Both the position numbers and the translations under genes were made by a program. The notes under the pieces are model-generated. The model searched no databases, was not told where the DNA came from, and saw only the letters and a program-made list of their open reading frames with translations. From Phormidesmis priestleyi (GTDB lineage: Bacteria > Cyanobacteriota > Cyanobacteriia > Phormidesmidales > Phormidesmidaceae), in the NCBI GenBank assembly GCA_003242115.1, contig QBMP01000068.1, forward strand, positions 4,284 through 14,928: a DNA stretch of 10,645 nucleotides, written 5' to 3'. This document shows positions 1 to 6,684 of the stretch, in pieces (positions within the stretch are counted from its first letter, which is position 1; every line of letters begins with the position of its first letter).

Positions 1-541
1 GCGACTGTTGGGCTGCGGCTGAATTGCCTTCTTTGCCGCTTTCTTGGCTAGGATTTCTGCCAGGAAGTGCCTGTTGTAGCGTTGAAATGAGCTGACGACC
101 GCCAGCGATCGCGCTTCCTAAAACAGAATCAGCGATGCTCACAGCCGTAGAAGAACTCAGCCAAATGAAAAGCAGCCAGTAAGTCGCCCAAAAAATTAGG
201 CCAAAAATAATGCCTCTGCGCGGATCTAAAATTTGGCTAAACTCGGCGGCCAGTAGTGAAGCTGCAAATATCACGACAGAAAGGCTAGCCGCCACTCCAA
301 AGCCAAGCAGGTGAGTGACCGGCAGTGAAAATTCTGATGAAGCCGTCGTTGATGGGGCTTGATCATCGCTAGGGCGTTGCTTTACATCAGATGGGTCAGA
401 ACCGCCAGGAGAATTGCTAGGAGAATTGTCAGGAGACCAGTCAAGTACCGTCAGCCCTAGCGCTAGCCCAAAATTTGCGAGCAATAGCTGAAAGACCAGA
501 GCCACCACCAGCCCGCCCGCTATGGAAAAAATCAGCTCCAT
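1..541 (-). CDS. Membrane protein, three predicted helices, unknown function (C-terminus cut by window edge)
   Basis: The open frame reads 180 codons from the ATG at 541 and runs off the left edge, so the C-terminus is missing. An ATG at 565, directly after a TAG stop, would add eight mostly polar residues. I prefer 541 because it begins MELIFSIAGG and leads straight into a hydrophobic helix. Helix 1 is about residues 3-33. A loop of about 35 residues follows, rich in Ser, Pro and Asp and containing repeated NSP. Helix 2 is about 78-100 and helix 3 about 111-130. Residues 160 onward are polar (Gln, Ser, Gly, Asn) and look like the start of a soluble region. The hydrophobic pattern and clean frame support a real inner or thylakoid membrane protein. 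I recognise no family and assign no function. It lies 237 bp downstream of the GH65 gene on the same strand and could share its transcript. Confidence 0.75.
   Translation of the reverse strand, partial: MELIFSIAGGLVVALVFQLLLANFGLALGLTVLDWSPDNSPSNSPGGSDPSDVKQRPSDDQAPSTTASSEFSLPVTHLLGFGVAASLSVVIFAASLLAAEFSQILDPRRGIIFGLIFWATYWLLFIWLSSSTAVSIADSVLGSAIAGGRQLISTLQQALPGRNPSQESGKEGNSAAAQQS
407..442. repeat. 12-bp tandem repeat, about three copies, coding the NSP linker
   Basis: Three consecutive 12-base units begin AGGAGA on the plus strand at 407, 419 and 431. The first two differ at the last two positions; the third is more diverged. The period keeps the reading frame of the minus-strand membrane protein and yields repeated Asn-Ser-Pro in its first extramembrane loop. 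Confidence 0.7.
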
Positions 542-690
542 AATTGGCTCGCTTCTCACCACCATCTAAAGACTTCTTTCTAAAGATAGAAGGCTGAGGG
601 CCTAAAGGTCATCTACCGGGGGTATTACCGTGCCGATATTTCAAACGGGGCTCCACCGCAGCTGTGAGGAAGCCCTGTTTTGTGGCTGTC

Positions 691-727
691 GCTTATGCGT
701 TGGCTAACGCCTTTAAGCACTTTTTTA
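691..727 (+). terminator. Weak hairpin followed by a T run in the gap between two minus-strand genes
   Basis: GCGTT (697-701) pairs with AACGC (706-710) across a GGCT loop, and outer GCTT (691-694) can pair with AAGC (715-718). A run of six T begins at 721. This is the shape of an intrinsic terminator, but for plus-strand transcription, where I see no gene upstream. On the minus strand no T run follows the stem, so it does not obviously end the GH65 transcript. It may be chance. The rest of the 542-778 gap shows no clear promoter or gene. Confidence 0.25.
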
Positions 728-778
728 GAAAGCTGTGCTGCTATTCTCTTGCTCGCCCCTAACTGAAATGCAGCCTCC

Positions 779-3169
779 CTACAAGCTTGGTGCCAGCTCA
801 AGCTTTGCAGTCACGGGCGAGCCAGCCATCAGGCTAATCTTTTTGTTTTGGTGCTTGAGATCCAGTCCGGAGCCTTCCTTGAGCAGATAGGTCACCTGAT
901 CATGCTGAATCTCTACGGACAAAAGCTGTTCTCGAATGGCTAAAGAGAAATGCAGGCACTTTAGCTGTTTGGGTAACCGAGGATTAAACGATATTTCACC
1001 ATCGTAATCCCGTAAGCCGCCAAACCCATAGACGGCTGACATCCAGGCTCCTCCCATAGAAGCAATATGGCAGCCGTCTTTAGAATTACCGGATAGATCC
1101 CTTAGATCCATAACAATCGCATTGAAGGCATAGGCGGTCGCCAGTTCAAGATGGCCTACCTCGGAGGCGACGATGCTCTGAATGCAGGCAGATAGTGAAG
1201 AGTCTCCGGTGGTGAGAGCGTCATAATAGTCGAAGTTTTTTCGTTTCTGCTCTAAAGAGAATTTGTTGCCCAGCAAGAACATTGCCAGCTCTAGGTCGGC
1301 TTGCTTGACGACCTGATGGCGGTAAATGAATAAAGGATGAAAATGTAAGAGCAGCGGATACTTGTCTTCTGGAGTATTTTCAAAATCCCAGACCTGTTCA
1401 TCTAAAAAGCCATCGTGCTGAAGGTGGATGCCTAGCTTTTCGTCAAAGGGAATGTACATCTGGGTTGCGGCTCGATGCCAGTCTGTTATTTCTGAGAGTT
1501 CTAGCCCGGTTTTGATGGCTAGATCATTAAAGCGTTCTGGCTGGCTTTGCTGCAAGTCGGTAAGGGTTGAGACGGCATAGCGCAGATTTTCTTGAGCCAT
1601 GACGTTGGTGTATAGATTGTTGTTGACAACGGTGTTGTATTCATCAGGGCCGGTGACGCTATGAAGACAAAACTGGCCGTTCTCACGGTCGGAGAAAAAG
1701 CCAAGGTCGTACCACAGGCGGGCGGTTTCGATGAGCATTTCTGCACCCTCTCTGTAGAGAAAGGCTCGATCTCCGGTGATCTCTACGTACTTTTTCATGC
1801 CAAAAATGATGTCAGCATTAATGTGGTACTGGGCGGTACCGGCTGCGTAATAGGCGGAGGCTTCTTCGCCGTTGATAGTGCGCCAGGGGAAGAGTGCGCC
1901 GGTTTGGCTAACAGCTTTAGCACGCTCGCGAGCTTTATCTAACAGGCTGTATCGAAACCTCATTAGGTTTTGAGCCAGCCGGGGATTGGTGTAGATGAGA
2001 AATGGCAGCACATAAATTTCGGTGTCCCAAAAGTAATGGCCTTCATAACCCCGTCCGGTGAGTCCTTTGGCGGGCAGTCCCAGGCCATCTGCGCGGCTAG
2101 TCGCCTGCAAAACATGAAACAGACTGAAGCGAATGGCCTGCTGCACAGCTTCCGCTTGACTAGTCACATCGGGCTCTGATTCAATTTGAACATCACTACG
2201 TGCCCAGAAGTCATCTAAATAGCTTCGCTGGCTGAGTGTGAGGTCTTCAAACCCTTTTTTGACAGCTCTGTCGAGCGATCGCTGTGACCGAGTAGACATC
2301 TCCTGCGCTGAAGCCCGTGAGGAGGTGTGATAGGTCATGTATTTGGTGAGTCGGATAGGCACACCGGCTTGAGCAGCCACCGAAAAAACAACTTCGCCGC
2401 TGTCTGCTATGCACTCACTGTTAATAGAGATAGGGCACTCGCTCGCAAAGGTGTGGTCGATGCCAGAAGCTAGCGTTAGCTCACTACTGCGGGTTTTGTG
2501 GGTGAGAATTACCCGACGCTCTTCTGCGCTGCACATTCGGGGAAGAAGCACCCGCTGAGCAAATTCTTTGGTTCGACGCGGATCTTCATAGTTTGCTGAT
2601 TGGCGGTTACCCGATCCTTTCGGCTCGTAGTGAATCTTAGAAACAATCTCTATGGGTGCATCAGCGTTGATAGCAGTGACTTCATAGGAAATAGCGGCAA
2701 GGTGACGATGCTTGAAGGAGACTAATCGCTGAGATTTAATCGAAATCTGTTTCCCTGCCGGGGTTTCCCAAATGATTTCTCGGTTTAAGGTGCCGATCTG
2801 CATGTCGAGCGATCGCTCGTAGTGCAGCAAATTAGCGGTAGGTAAGTAAAAGGCTTCGTCGTCCACATACAGCTTAATGATGGTGCTGTCTGGAACATGG
2901 AGCATCGTTTGACCCACCTTAGCGAAACCGTAGGCTTCTTCAGGATAAACAATTGGCCAAGATTCATAAAAACCGTTAATAAAAGTACCGCTGTGATGGA
3001 CAGGATCGCCCTCTTCAAAGCACCCCCGCATTCCTATATAGCCATTGCTCAGAGCGTAGAGCGTCTCCATTTGCCCTAAGAAGTGGGGAGTGTACTGTTT
3101 TTCTATTAGCTGCCAGGGGCAACAGGGATAAGTATATTGAGGGAGGTTGACGGGCTGACGGTGAAGCAT
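779..3169 (-). CDS. Glycoside hydrolase family 65 disaccharide phosphorylase (maltose/kojibiose/nigerose/trehalose type)
   Basis: This is a full-length 796-residue GH65 protein, the normal length for inverting alpha-glucobiose phosphorylases. The N-terminal beta-sandwich domain (about 15-270) carries the family signature METLYALSNGYIGMRG at 34-49. The (alpha/alpha)6 catalytic domain follows: WDTEIY at 381-386, FPWRTINGEE at 427-436 and GPDEY at 507-511. E510 in that last motif matches the general acid of characterised family members. GGAW at 706-709 lies in the phosphate-side loop region, followed by the C-terminal beta-sheet domain. The expected reaction is phosphorolysis of an alpha-linked glucose disaccharide to beta-glucose 1-phosphate plus glucose, in the cytoplasm; no signal peptide is visible. 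The HAD mutase-like gene 88 bp upstream on the same strand supports phosphorolysis over hydrolysis. I cannot settle the linkage (maltose, kojibiose, nigerose or trehalose) from motifs alone. The ATG at 3169 has only a weak Shine-Dalgarno, which suggests read-through from the upstream gene. Confidence 0.93.
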   Translation of the reverse strand: MLHRQPVNLPQYTYPCCPWQLIEKQYTPHFLGQMETLYALSNGYIGMRGCFEEGDPVHHSGTFINGFYESWPIVYPEEAYGFAKVGQTMLHVPDSTIIKLYVDDEAFYLPTANLLHYERSLDMQIGTLNREIIWETPAGKQISIKSQRLVSFKHRHLAAISYEVTAINADAPIEIVSKIHYEPKGSGNRQSANYEDPRRTKEFAQRVLLPRMCSAEERRVILTHKTRSSELTLASGIDHTFASECPISINSECIADSGEVVFSVAAQAGVPIRLTKYMTYHTSSRASAQEMSTRSQRSLDRAVKKGFEDLTLSQRSYLDDFWARSDVQIESEPDVTSQAEAVQQAIRFSLFHVLQATSRADGLGLPAKGLTGRGYEGHYFWDTEIYVLPFLIYTNPRLAQNLMRFRYSLLDKARERAKAVSQTGALFPWRTINGEEASAYYAAGTAQYHINADIIFGMKKYVEITGDRAFLYREGAEMLIETARLWYDLGFFSDRENGQFCLHSVTGPDEYNTVVNNNLYTNVMAQENLRYAVSTLTDLQQSQPERFNDLAIKTGLELSEITDWHRAATQMYIPFDEKLGIHLQHDGFLDEQVWDFENTPEDKYPLLLHFHPLFIYRHQVVKQADLELAMFLLGNKFSLEQKRKNFDYYDALTTGDSSLSACIQSIVASEVGHLELATAYAFNAIVMDLRDLSGNSKDGCHIASMGGAWMSAVYGFGGLRDYDGEISFNPRLPKQLKCLHFSLAIREQLLSVEIQHDQVTYLLKEGSGLDLKHQNKKISLMAGSPVTAKLELAPSL

Positions 3170-3197
3170 TTTAGGCGTTTTGTGAGCGTTGTTTGGT

Positions 3198-3262
3198 TCT
3201 GTTAGTCAAGTCTGTTAGTCAAGTCTGTTGATCAAGTCTGCTGGTCAAGCTTGTTAGTCAAG
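3198..3262. repeat. 13-bp tandem repeat, five copies, between the HAD and GH65 genes
   Basis: Five head-to-tail 13-base units with consensus TCTGTTAGTCAAG (plus strand) lie at 3198, 3211, 3224, 3237 and 3250. The first two are identical, the others differ at one to three positions, and a decayed sixth half-unit starts at 3263. The array fills most of the 88-bp gap in the HAD-GH65 unit. Its right end covers the HAD stop codon (TGA, 3258-3260), so the unit may have expanded from the 3' end of that gene. Because 13 is not a multiple of three and each unit contains TGA/TAA on the minus strand, no frame can read through it. Confidence 0.9.
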
Positions 3263-4013
3263 TCCGTTGATTTGAAGGCAACAGCTCAACGAGATTACTG
3301 ACAACAATATCTGCGCCGTTTTCTTTCAGGCTGCTAGCGTTCTCCGCTTGGGCAACACCAATGACTAGGCCAAATTTACCTTTGCGTCCGGCTTGGATAC
3401 CCGCTATTGCATCTTCAACCACAACGCTGCGGCTCGCCTCAACGCCTAGCTGCTCTGCGGCTTTAAGAAAAGTATCAGGTTCAGGTTTCCCGGCTAGGTG
3501 AAGTTGCTCAGCTACCCGCCCGTCCATAACCGTCTCGAATAAACCAGTCAGGTTGGCGGCTTTTAGAACCTTTTTGCAGTTGCGGCTAGAAGAAACGACG
3601 GCGGTCTTAATGCCTTGGTCGTGGAGAAATAGAACTAGATCAACAGCGCCCTCGTAGGCGACGATGCCGTCTGCTGCGAGCAGCTCCTCAAAATAGCTAT
3701 CTTTGCGATCGCCTAGCGACCGAACAGTCGTTTTGTTTTTAGATGAATCCTTCTCATAGGGCAGATCAATGTTGCGAGCTGTCAAAAAACTTTCCACGCC
3801 CTCATACCGAGGCTTGCCATCCACATATTCTCTGTAGTCACTTTGGATGTCAAAAGGCTCATAAGAAATACCCGTATCTTTGGAATACTGCTTTAAGAAA
3901 TTATCAAACAGGCGTTTCCAGCAGACTGCATGAACCTCAGCCGTTGGCGTCAGCACACCATCTAGGTCAAATAGAACCGCATCATACTGATTTTCAAAAA
4001 GGGTTGAATTCAT
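3258..4013 (-). CDS. HAD-superfamily phosphatase/mutase, beta-phosphoglucomutase-like
   Basis: This is a HAD subfamily IA enzyme of 251 residues from the ATG at 4013. The frame is open to 4061, but the 4013 start has AAGG seven bases upstream and places the catalytic motif at the usual distance from the N-terminus. The motifs are in order: DLDGV at 16-20 (nucleophile D16, acid/base D18), VVSSS at 139-143, GKPEPD at 175-180 (K176) and VVEDA at 198-202 (metal-binding E200/D201). The cap region (about 25-115) is longer than in standard 220-residue beta-phosphoglucomutases and contains DYREYVDGKPRYEGVESFL (59-77). A similar long cap occurs in HAD proteins paired with GH65 enzymes. The likely role is conversion of beta-glucose 1-phosphate to glucose 6-phosphate. 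A sugar-phosphate phosphatase is the main alternative. It is the first gene of a two-gene unit, with GH65 downstream after a tandem repeat. Confidence 0.88.
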   Translation of the reverse strand: MNSTLFENQYDAVLFDLDGVLTPTAEVHAVCWKRLFDNFLKQYSKDTGISYEPFDIQSDYREYVDGKPRYEGVESFLTARNIDLPYEKDSSKNKTTVRSLGDRKDSYFEELLAADGIVAYEGAVDLVLFLHDQGIKTAVVSSSRNCKKVLKAANLTGLFETVMDGRVAEQLHLAGKPEPDTFLKAAEQLGVEASRSVVVEDAIAGIQAGRKGKFGLVIGVAQAENASSLKENGADIVVSNLVELLPSNQRT

Positions 4014-4032
4014 GGTGATGCCTTGTAGTAAA

Positions 4033-4061
4033 AATATAATATCCGACCATTCTATTCTCAA
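4033..4061 (-). promoter_or_regulatory. Predicted sigma70-type promoter of the HAD-GH65 unit
   Basis: On the minus strand, TTGAGA (4061-4056) and TATATT (4038-4033) are separated by exactly 17 bases. Transcription would begin near 4026, leaving a leader of only about 13 bases that still contains the AAGG ribosome-binding site (4024-4021). This is the best promoter match I found in the window; the assignment is inference from consensus and position. Confidence 0.5.
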
Positions 4062-4083
4062 AGAAAATAGTTTGTCTAAGTTC

Positions 4084-4098
4084 CTGATCTCAGATCAG
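4084..4098. promoter_or_regulatory. Palindrome, candidate operator upstream of the HAD-GH65 promoter
   Basis: CTGATCT (4084-4090) and AGATCAG (4092-4098) form a perfect 7-base inverted repeat around a single C. It lies 22 bases upstream of the predicted -35 box of the HAD gene, a place typical of activator binding, and about 200 bases upstream of the SOUL gene on the other strand. The binding protein is unknown. Confidence 0.4.
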
Positions 4099-4302
4099 AG
4101 ACTCGTCCATCTCAATAAGTTCGTTCAATGAGTTCCTTAAGCAACAATACGAGCAACTGATAGGGCGCTAGAGGGCGGAGACTAGCACATAACTTGCCTC
4201 CTAAATAATGCCACGATGAGCATTCCGGCGTACTCAGCTTACGTTATGTTGGGACAGGGATAAAATCGTTAGACTGAGCGCAGATGTGTCGGGCTTGTCG
4301 CT

Positions 4303-4905
4303 ATGAAATTGAGTCGAGGGTTTGTGATAATGGGAGTGTTTTTGGTAGGGGCGCTGCTGTTTGGTGCTTATAGTGCGGCTTCTGCGCCATTGCCAGAGGG
4401 CTTTCCTGCGCCAACTGCTGATGGCAAAATAGAAGTTAAGCAGTATCCGGCTTATCGGTCGGCGACGGTTCAGGTCAACGGAGATTTGGGGTCGGCCTCT
4501 TCTAGGGGGTTTTCGCCGCTGTTTCGTCATATTAGTGACAACGACATTTCGATGACAGCCCCGGTAGAGGCGCAGTATCCGGCGGCAACGCTTCAGGCTA
4601 ATGCAGCGTCGCAGGGAGACACAGCGGTTTCTTTCCTGTACCGGAGCTTAGATATTGTGCCGAAAGAGGTTGAGCAAGATGTGCAGGTAGAAGATATGCC
4701 GCCGATGACGGTAGTCAGCTTTGGGGTGAGAGGTGGCTATGACTATGGCATTTATACGAAAGGTATTGAGCGGTTGCAAGGTTGGCTAGTGGCGCATCCT
4801 GAGTACGCTGTGACAGGGCCACCAAGGCGCTTTTTCTATGATGGGCCGTTTATTCCAGATGCGCTGAAGCGTAGTGACATTCAGATTCCTGTACAGCGGA
4901 GATAG
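4303..4905 (+). CDS. SOUL family heme-binding protein, exported
   Basis: This 200-residue protein matches the SOUL/HBP heme-binding family. Visible family segments are KIEVKQYPAYRSATV (42-56), ISMTAPVEAQYP (82-93), the aromatic GGYDYGIYTKGIERLQGWL (144-162), and the C-terminal GPPRRFFYDGPF block (172-183) ending in IQIPV. The N-terminus has a positive start (MKLSR), a hydrophobic core (about 7-23) and small residues before ASAP at 26-29. This looks like a signal peptide cleaved near residue 26-28, or else an uncleaved anchor, so the protein should act in the periplasm or lumen. Bacterial SOUL proteins are thought to bind heme or related tetrapyrroles, but their physiological role is poorly settled. 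No conserved axial histidine is obvious in the most typical position. The nearest upstream -10-like box is TAAAAT at 4261-4266, without a convincing -35 box. A 94-bp gap separates it from the next gene. Confidence 0.88.
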   Translation: MKLSRGFVIMGVFLVGALLFGAYSAASAPLPEGFPAPTADGKIEVKQYPAYRSATVQVNGDLGSASSRGFSPLFRHISDNDISMTAPVEAQYPAATLQANAASQGDTAVSFLYRSLDIVPKEVEQDVQVEDMPPMTVVSFGVRGGYDYGIYTKGIERLQGWLVAHPEYAVTGPPRRFFYDGPFIPDALKRSDIQIPVQRR

Positions 4906-4906
4906 C

Positions 4907-4922
4907 GCCTAGCTGTCTAGGC
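4907..4922. other. Small hairpin just after the SOUL gene stop
   Basis: GCCTAG (4907-4912) pairs with CTAGGC (4917-4922) across CTGT. It starts one base after the stop codon. No T run follows, so it may stabilise the 3' end or be chance. It is not a convincing intrinsic terminator. Confidence 0.3.
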
Positions 4923-4972
4923 TAATGGCTGCTAAAAGCGATCGCACTGCCGCTGTTAATTAGACTAATGAC

Positions 4973-4999
4973 GGAACTGGAGGAACTGAGGGAACCGAT
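4973..4999 (+). repeat. Three 9-bp tandem units carrying the ribosome-binding site of the methyltransferase gene
   Basis: GGAACTGGA (4973), GGAACTGAG (4982) and GGAACCGAT (4991) sit head to tail and end exactly at the base before the ATG at 5000. The unit junctions create GGAGG (4979-4983) and AGGGAA (4989-4994); the latter is the better-spaced Shine-Dalgarno, five bases from the start codon. This fixes the start and gives the gene two stacked ribosome-binding sequences. Confidence 0.75.
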
Positions 5000-5638
5000 A
5001 TGGATGCAAATTTTTGGCTCGAAAAATGGAAGGATAACAATATTGCTTTCCACAACAGTGAAGCTAACCCTCTACTCATCAAATACGTCAAGCAGCTTTC
5101 TTTAGCCGAAGGCAGTCGTATATTTTTGCCACTGTGCGGTAAGACGCTTGATATTGCTTGGCTACTTTCTCAGGGCTATCGGGTTGCTGGCGCTGAGCTG
5201 AGCGCGATCGCGATTGGGCAGTTGTTTATGAATCTTGAAATGGAGCCGAAGATAGTAGAAGTCGGTAAGATAAAACACTACAGCGCAGAAAACATCGACA
5301 TCTTCGCAGGCGATATCTTCGACTTGACTAGCCGTGTGCTCGGATCAGTTAATGCAGTTTATGACAGAGCTGCCCTAGTCGCTTTGCCTAAAGAATTGCG
5401 TCATCGCTACACAGATTACTTGATGAAGATTACAGATAAAGCACCTCAGCTGATCATCTGCTATGAGTATGACCAAGCCTTGATGTCAGGGCCTCCTTTC
5501 TCTATTAGTGACAAAGAAGTCCGTCGGCACTATCAAGATAGCTATGTTCTAAGCCTTGCAGAAAGTACAAACCTTCCGGGTGGCTTAAAAGGAAAGTGTG
5601 CGGCCAAGGAGAATGTTTGGTTGCTAAAGAACAAGTAG
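5000..5638 (+). CDS. tpm: Thiopurine S-methyltransferase family SAM-dependent methyltransferase
   Basis: This 212-residue protein has the length and layout of bacterial thiopurine methyltransferases (about 215-220). It opens with FWLEKWKDNNIAFHNSEANP (5-24), the family's substrate-side N-terminal segment. The SAM-binding core follows: FLPLCGKTLDIAWLLSQGY (42-60), GAELS (64-68) with acidic E66, GDIFDL (104-109) and YDRAALVALP (121-130). The C-terminal part, including YEYDQ (155-159) and GPPFSIS (164-170), is also typical. The family methylates sulfur of thiopurines in vitro, and in some bacteria methylates selenium or tellurium compounds; the natural substrate here is unknown. It should be a soluble cytoplasmic enzyme. 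The acetyltransferase gene follows about 105 bp downstream on the same strand and may be co-transcribed, although a tandem repeat separates them. The start is well supported by AGGGAA five bases upstream. Confidence 0.9.
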   Translation: MDANFWLEKWKDNNIAFHNSEANPLLIKYVKQLSLAEGSRIFLPLCGKTLDIAWLLSQGYRVAGAELSAIAIGQLFMNLEMEPKIVEVGKIKHYSAENIDIFAGDIFDLTSRVLGSVNAVYDRAALVALPKELRHRYTDYLMKITDKAPQLIICYEYDQALMSGPPFSISDKEVRRHYQDSYVLSLAESTNLPGGLKGKCAAKENVWLLKNK

Positions 5639-5648
5639 GCTATTCTTC

Positions 5649-5690
5649 TTTTCAAGTGCTTGCTTTCAAGTGCCTGTTTTCAAGTGCCTG
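5649..5690. repeat. 14-bp tandem repeat, three copies, between methyltransferase and acetyltransferase genes
   Basis: Units start at 5649, 5663 and 5677 with consensus YTTTCAAGTGCYTG; copies two and three differ at one base. A TTG-initiated extension of the acetyltransferase frame would begin inside this array (5660), which is a reason to distrust that longer start. The core TCAAGT plus a following TG resembles the 13-bp repeat at 3198-3262, in the same plus-strand orientation. Confidence 0.85.
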
Positions 5691-5743
5691 CTTCCTGGAT
5701 TGAATCCACTCGGCGTCCACTCATCAATCATCTCAATCATCCT

Positions 5744-6607
5744 ATGCCAGCTCCATCTACAAACGCTATCGATCTCGATGCCTACCTTCAACGGATTGGC
5801 TATGAGGGAGAGCGGATAGCCAGCTTGCCTACATTAGAGGCTATTCACGCTTGCCATACGAGAGCGATCGCCTTTGAAAATTTGAGTCCCCTGCTCGGAC
5901 AGCCTGTTGTTCTAGATCTGCCGTCTCTTCAACAAAAATTAGTTAACGCTGGGCGGGGTGGCTATTGTTTTGAGCAAAATGGCTTATTCCGTCCGGTGCT
6001 CGTCGCCTTAGGCTTTCAGGTAACCAGTTTGGCGGCGCGAGTGCTTTGGGGCGTACCCAAGGGTGTGATCACCCCTCGCAGTCATATGCTGCTGCTGGTT
6101 CATATAGATGATGAACCCTACATTGCCGATGTCGGCTTTGGTGGTTTAACGCTAGCGACTCCCATTCGCCTGATACATAAGATTGCCCAGTCCACCTCTC
6201 ATGAGCCGTTCCGGCTGATTCAAACAGAGGATACTTATGTCATGCAGACCTATTTCGCGCAGACGTGGCAATCGCTCTATCAGTTCGATCTGCAACCGCA
6301 ACATCCGTCTGACTACGAGGTGAGCAATTGGTATGTTTCGACTTATCCAAAATCACCATTTGTGAATTCATTAATTGCATCCAGACTAGAAGTGAATTGC
6401 CGCTATACTTTGCGTGATAACCGCTTCACAACTCACTCTCTCAACGGAGCAACAGAACATCGTGTGCTGACCACTGCTAAAGAGCTTTGCCTTGTTCTAA
6501 CCCATGAATTCCGGCTGACGCTGCCCGACCACCCAGCGGTAGAAAACGCCTTGCATCGCCTCATCAAGTCAGCCGATTCAGCGATCGCAGAGATAGCAGA
6601 GTCTTAG
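5744..6607 (+). CDS. nat: Arylamine N-acetyltransferase
   Basis: From the ATG at 5744 this is a 287-residue protein, the usual size for bacterial NATs. The complete catalytic triad is visible: C75 in RGGYCFEQN (71-79), H114 in SHMLLLV (113-119) and D129 in ADVGFGG (128-134). DLDAYLQRIGYEG (10-22) and AFENLSPLLG (43-52) are standard N-terminal family motifs. The enzyme transfers acetyl from acetyl-CoA to aromatic amines or hydrazines through a cysteine thioester, in the cytoplasm. Some homologues instead close amide bonds in natural-product pathways, but I see no polyketide gene here. The frame is open up to a TTG at 5660, but the extra 28 residues lack family resemblance and begin in a tandem repeat. 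The chosen ATG has no clear Shine-Dalgarno, so the exact start is less certain than the identity. Confidence 0.92.
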   Translation: MPAPSTNAIDLDAYLQRIGYEGERIASLPTLEAIHACHTRAIAFENLSPLLGQPVVLDLPSLQQKLVNAGRGGYCFEQNGLFRPVLVALGFQVTSLAARVLWGVPKGVITPRSHMLLLVHIDDEPYIADVGFGGLTLATPIRLIHKIAQSTSHEPFRLIQTEDTYVMQTYFAQTWQSLYQFDLQPQHPSDYEVSNWYVSTYPKSPFVNSLIASRLEVNCRYTLRDNRFTTHSLNGATEHRVLTTAKELCLVLTHEFRLTLPDHPAVENALHRLIKSADSAIAEIAES

Positions 6608-6628
6608 CATCCGATTTCCTTATCTTTG

Positions 6629-6658
6629 CCGCAATCTTTCTCTCGTTTCGGATTGCGG
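6629..6658. terminator. Hairpin between convergent genes, likely terminator
   Basis: CCGCAATC (6629-6636) and GATTGCGG (6651-6658) form a perfect 8-bp stem around a 14-base loop in the 77-bp gap between the acetyltransferase and the convergent P450. On the plus strand it is followed only by TTTG, so the T tract is weak. It may act on both transcripts. The position favours a terminator; the loop is larger than ideal. Confidence 0.5.
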
Positions 6659-6684
6659 TTTGCCTGCGACCTTCCTACTATGTT

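Noticed and set aside
1519..3079. Several open frames of 60-93 codons on either strand inside the GH65 gene
   Set aside because: They overlap a complete 796-residue enzyme, show no family motifs, have low-complexity or erratic composition, and are expected by chance in other frames.
3198..3262. Possible mini-CRISPR array
   Set aside because: The 13-base units are directly adjacent with no spacers, and there are no cas genes; it is a plain tandem repeat.
3743..4018. 91-codon plus-strand frame opposite the HAD gene
   Set aside because: It is fully antisense to conserved HAD coding sequence and resembles no protein family.
4234..4530. 98-codon minus-strand frame over the SOUL gene start
   Set aside because: The Arg/Ser-rich translation is a shadow of the SOUL coding strand; there is no ribosome site or family match.
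4907..4922. Intrinsic terminator after the SOUL gene
   Set aside because: The 6-bp stem is not followed by a T run, so it was kept only as a hairpin of unclear role.
5660..5743. Longer TTG start for the arylamine N-acetyltransferase
   Set aside because: The added 28 residues begin inside a tandem repeat and do not resemble NAT N-termini; the ATG at 5744 gives the usual length.
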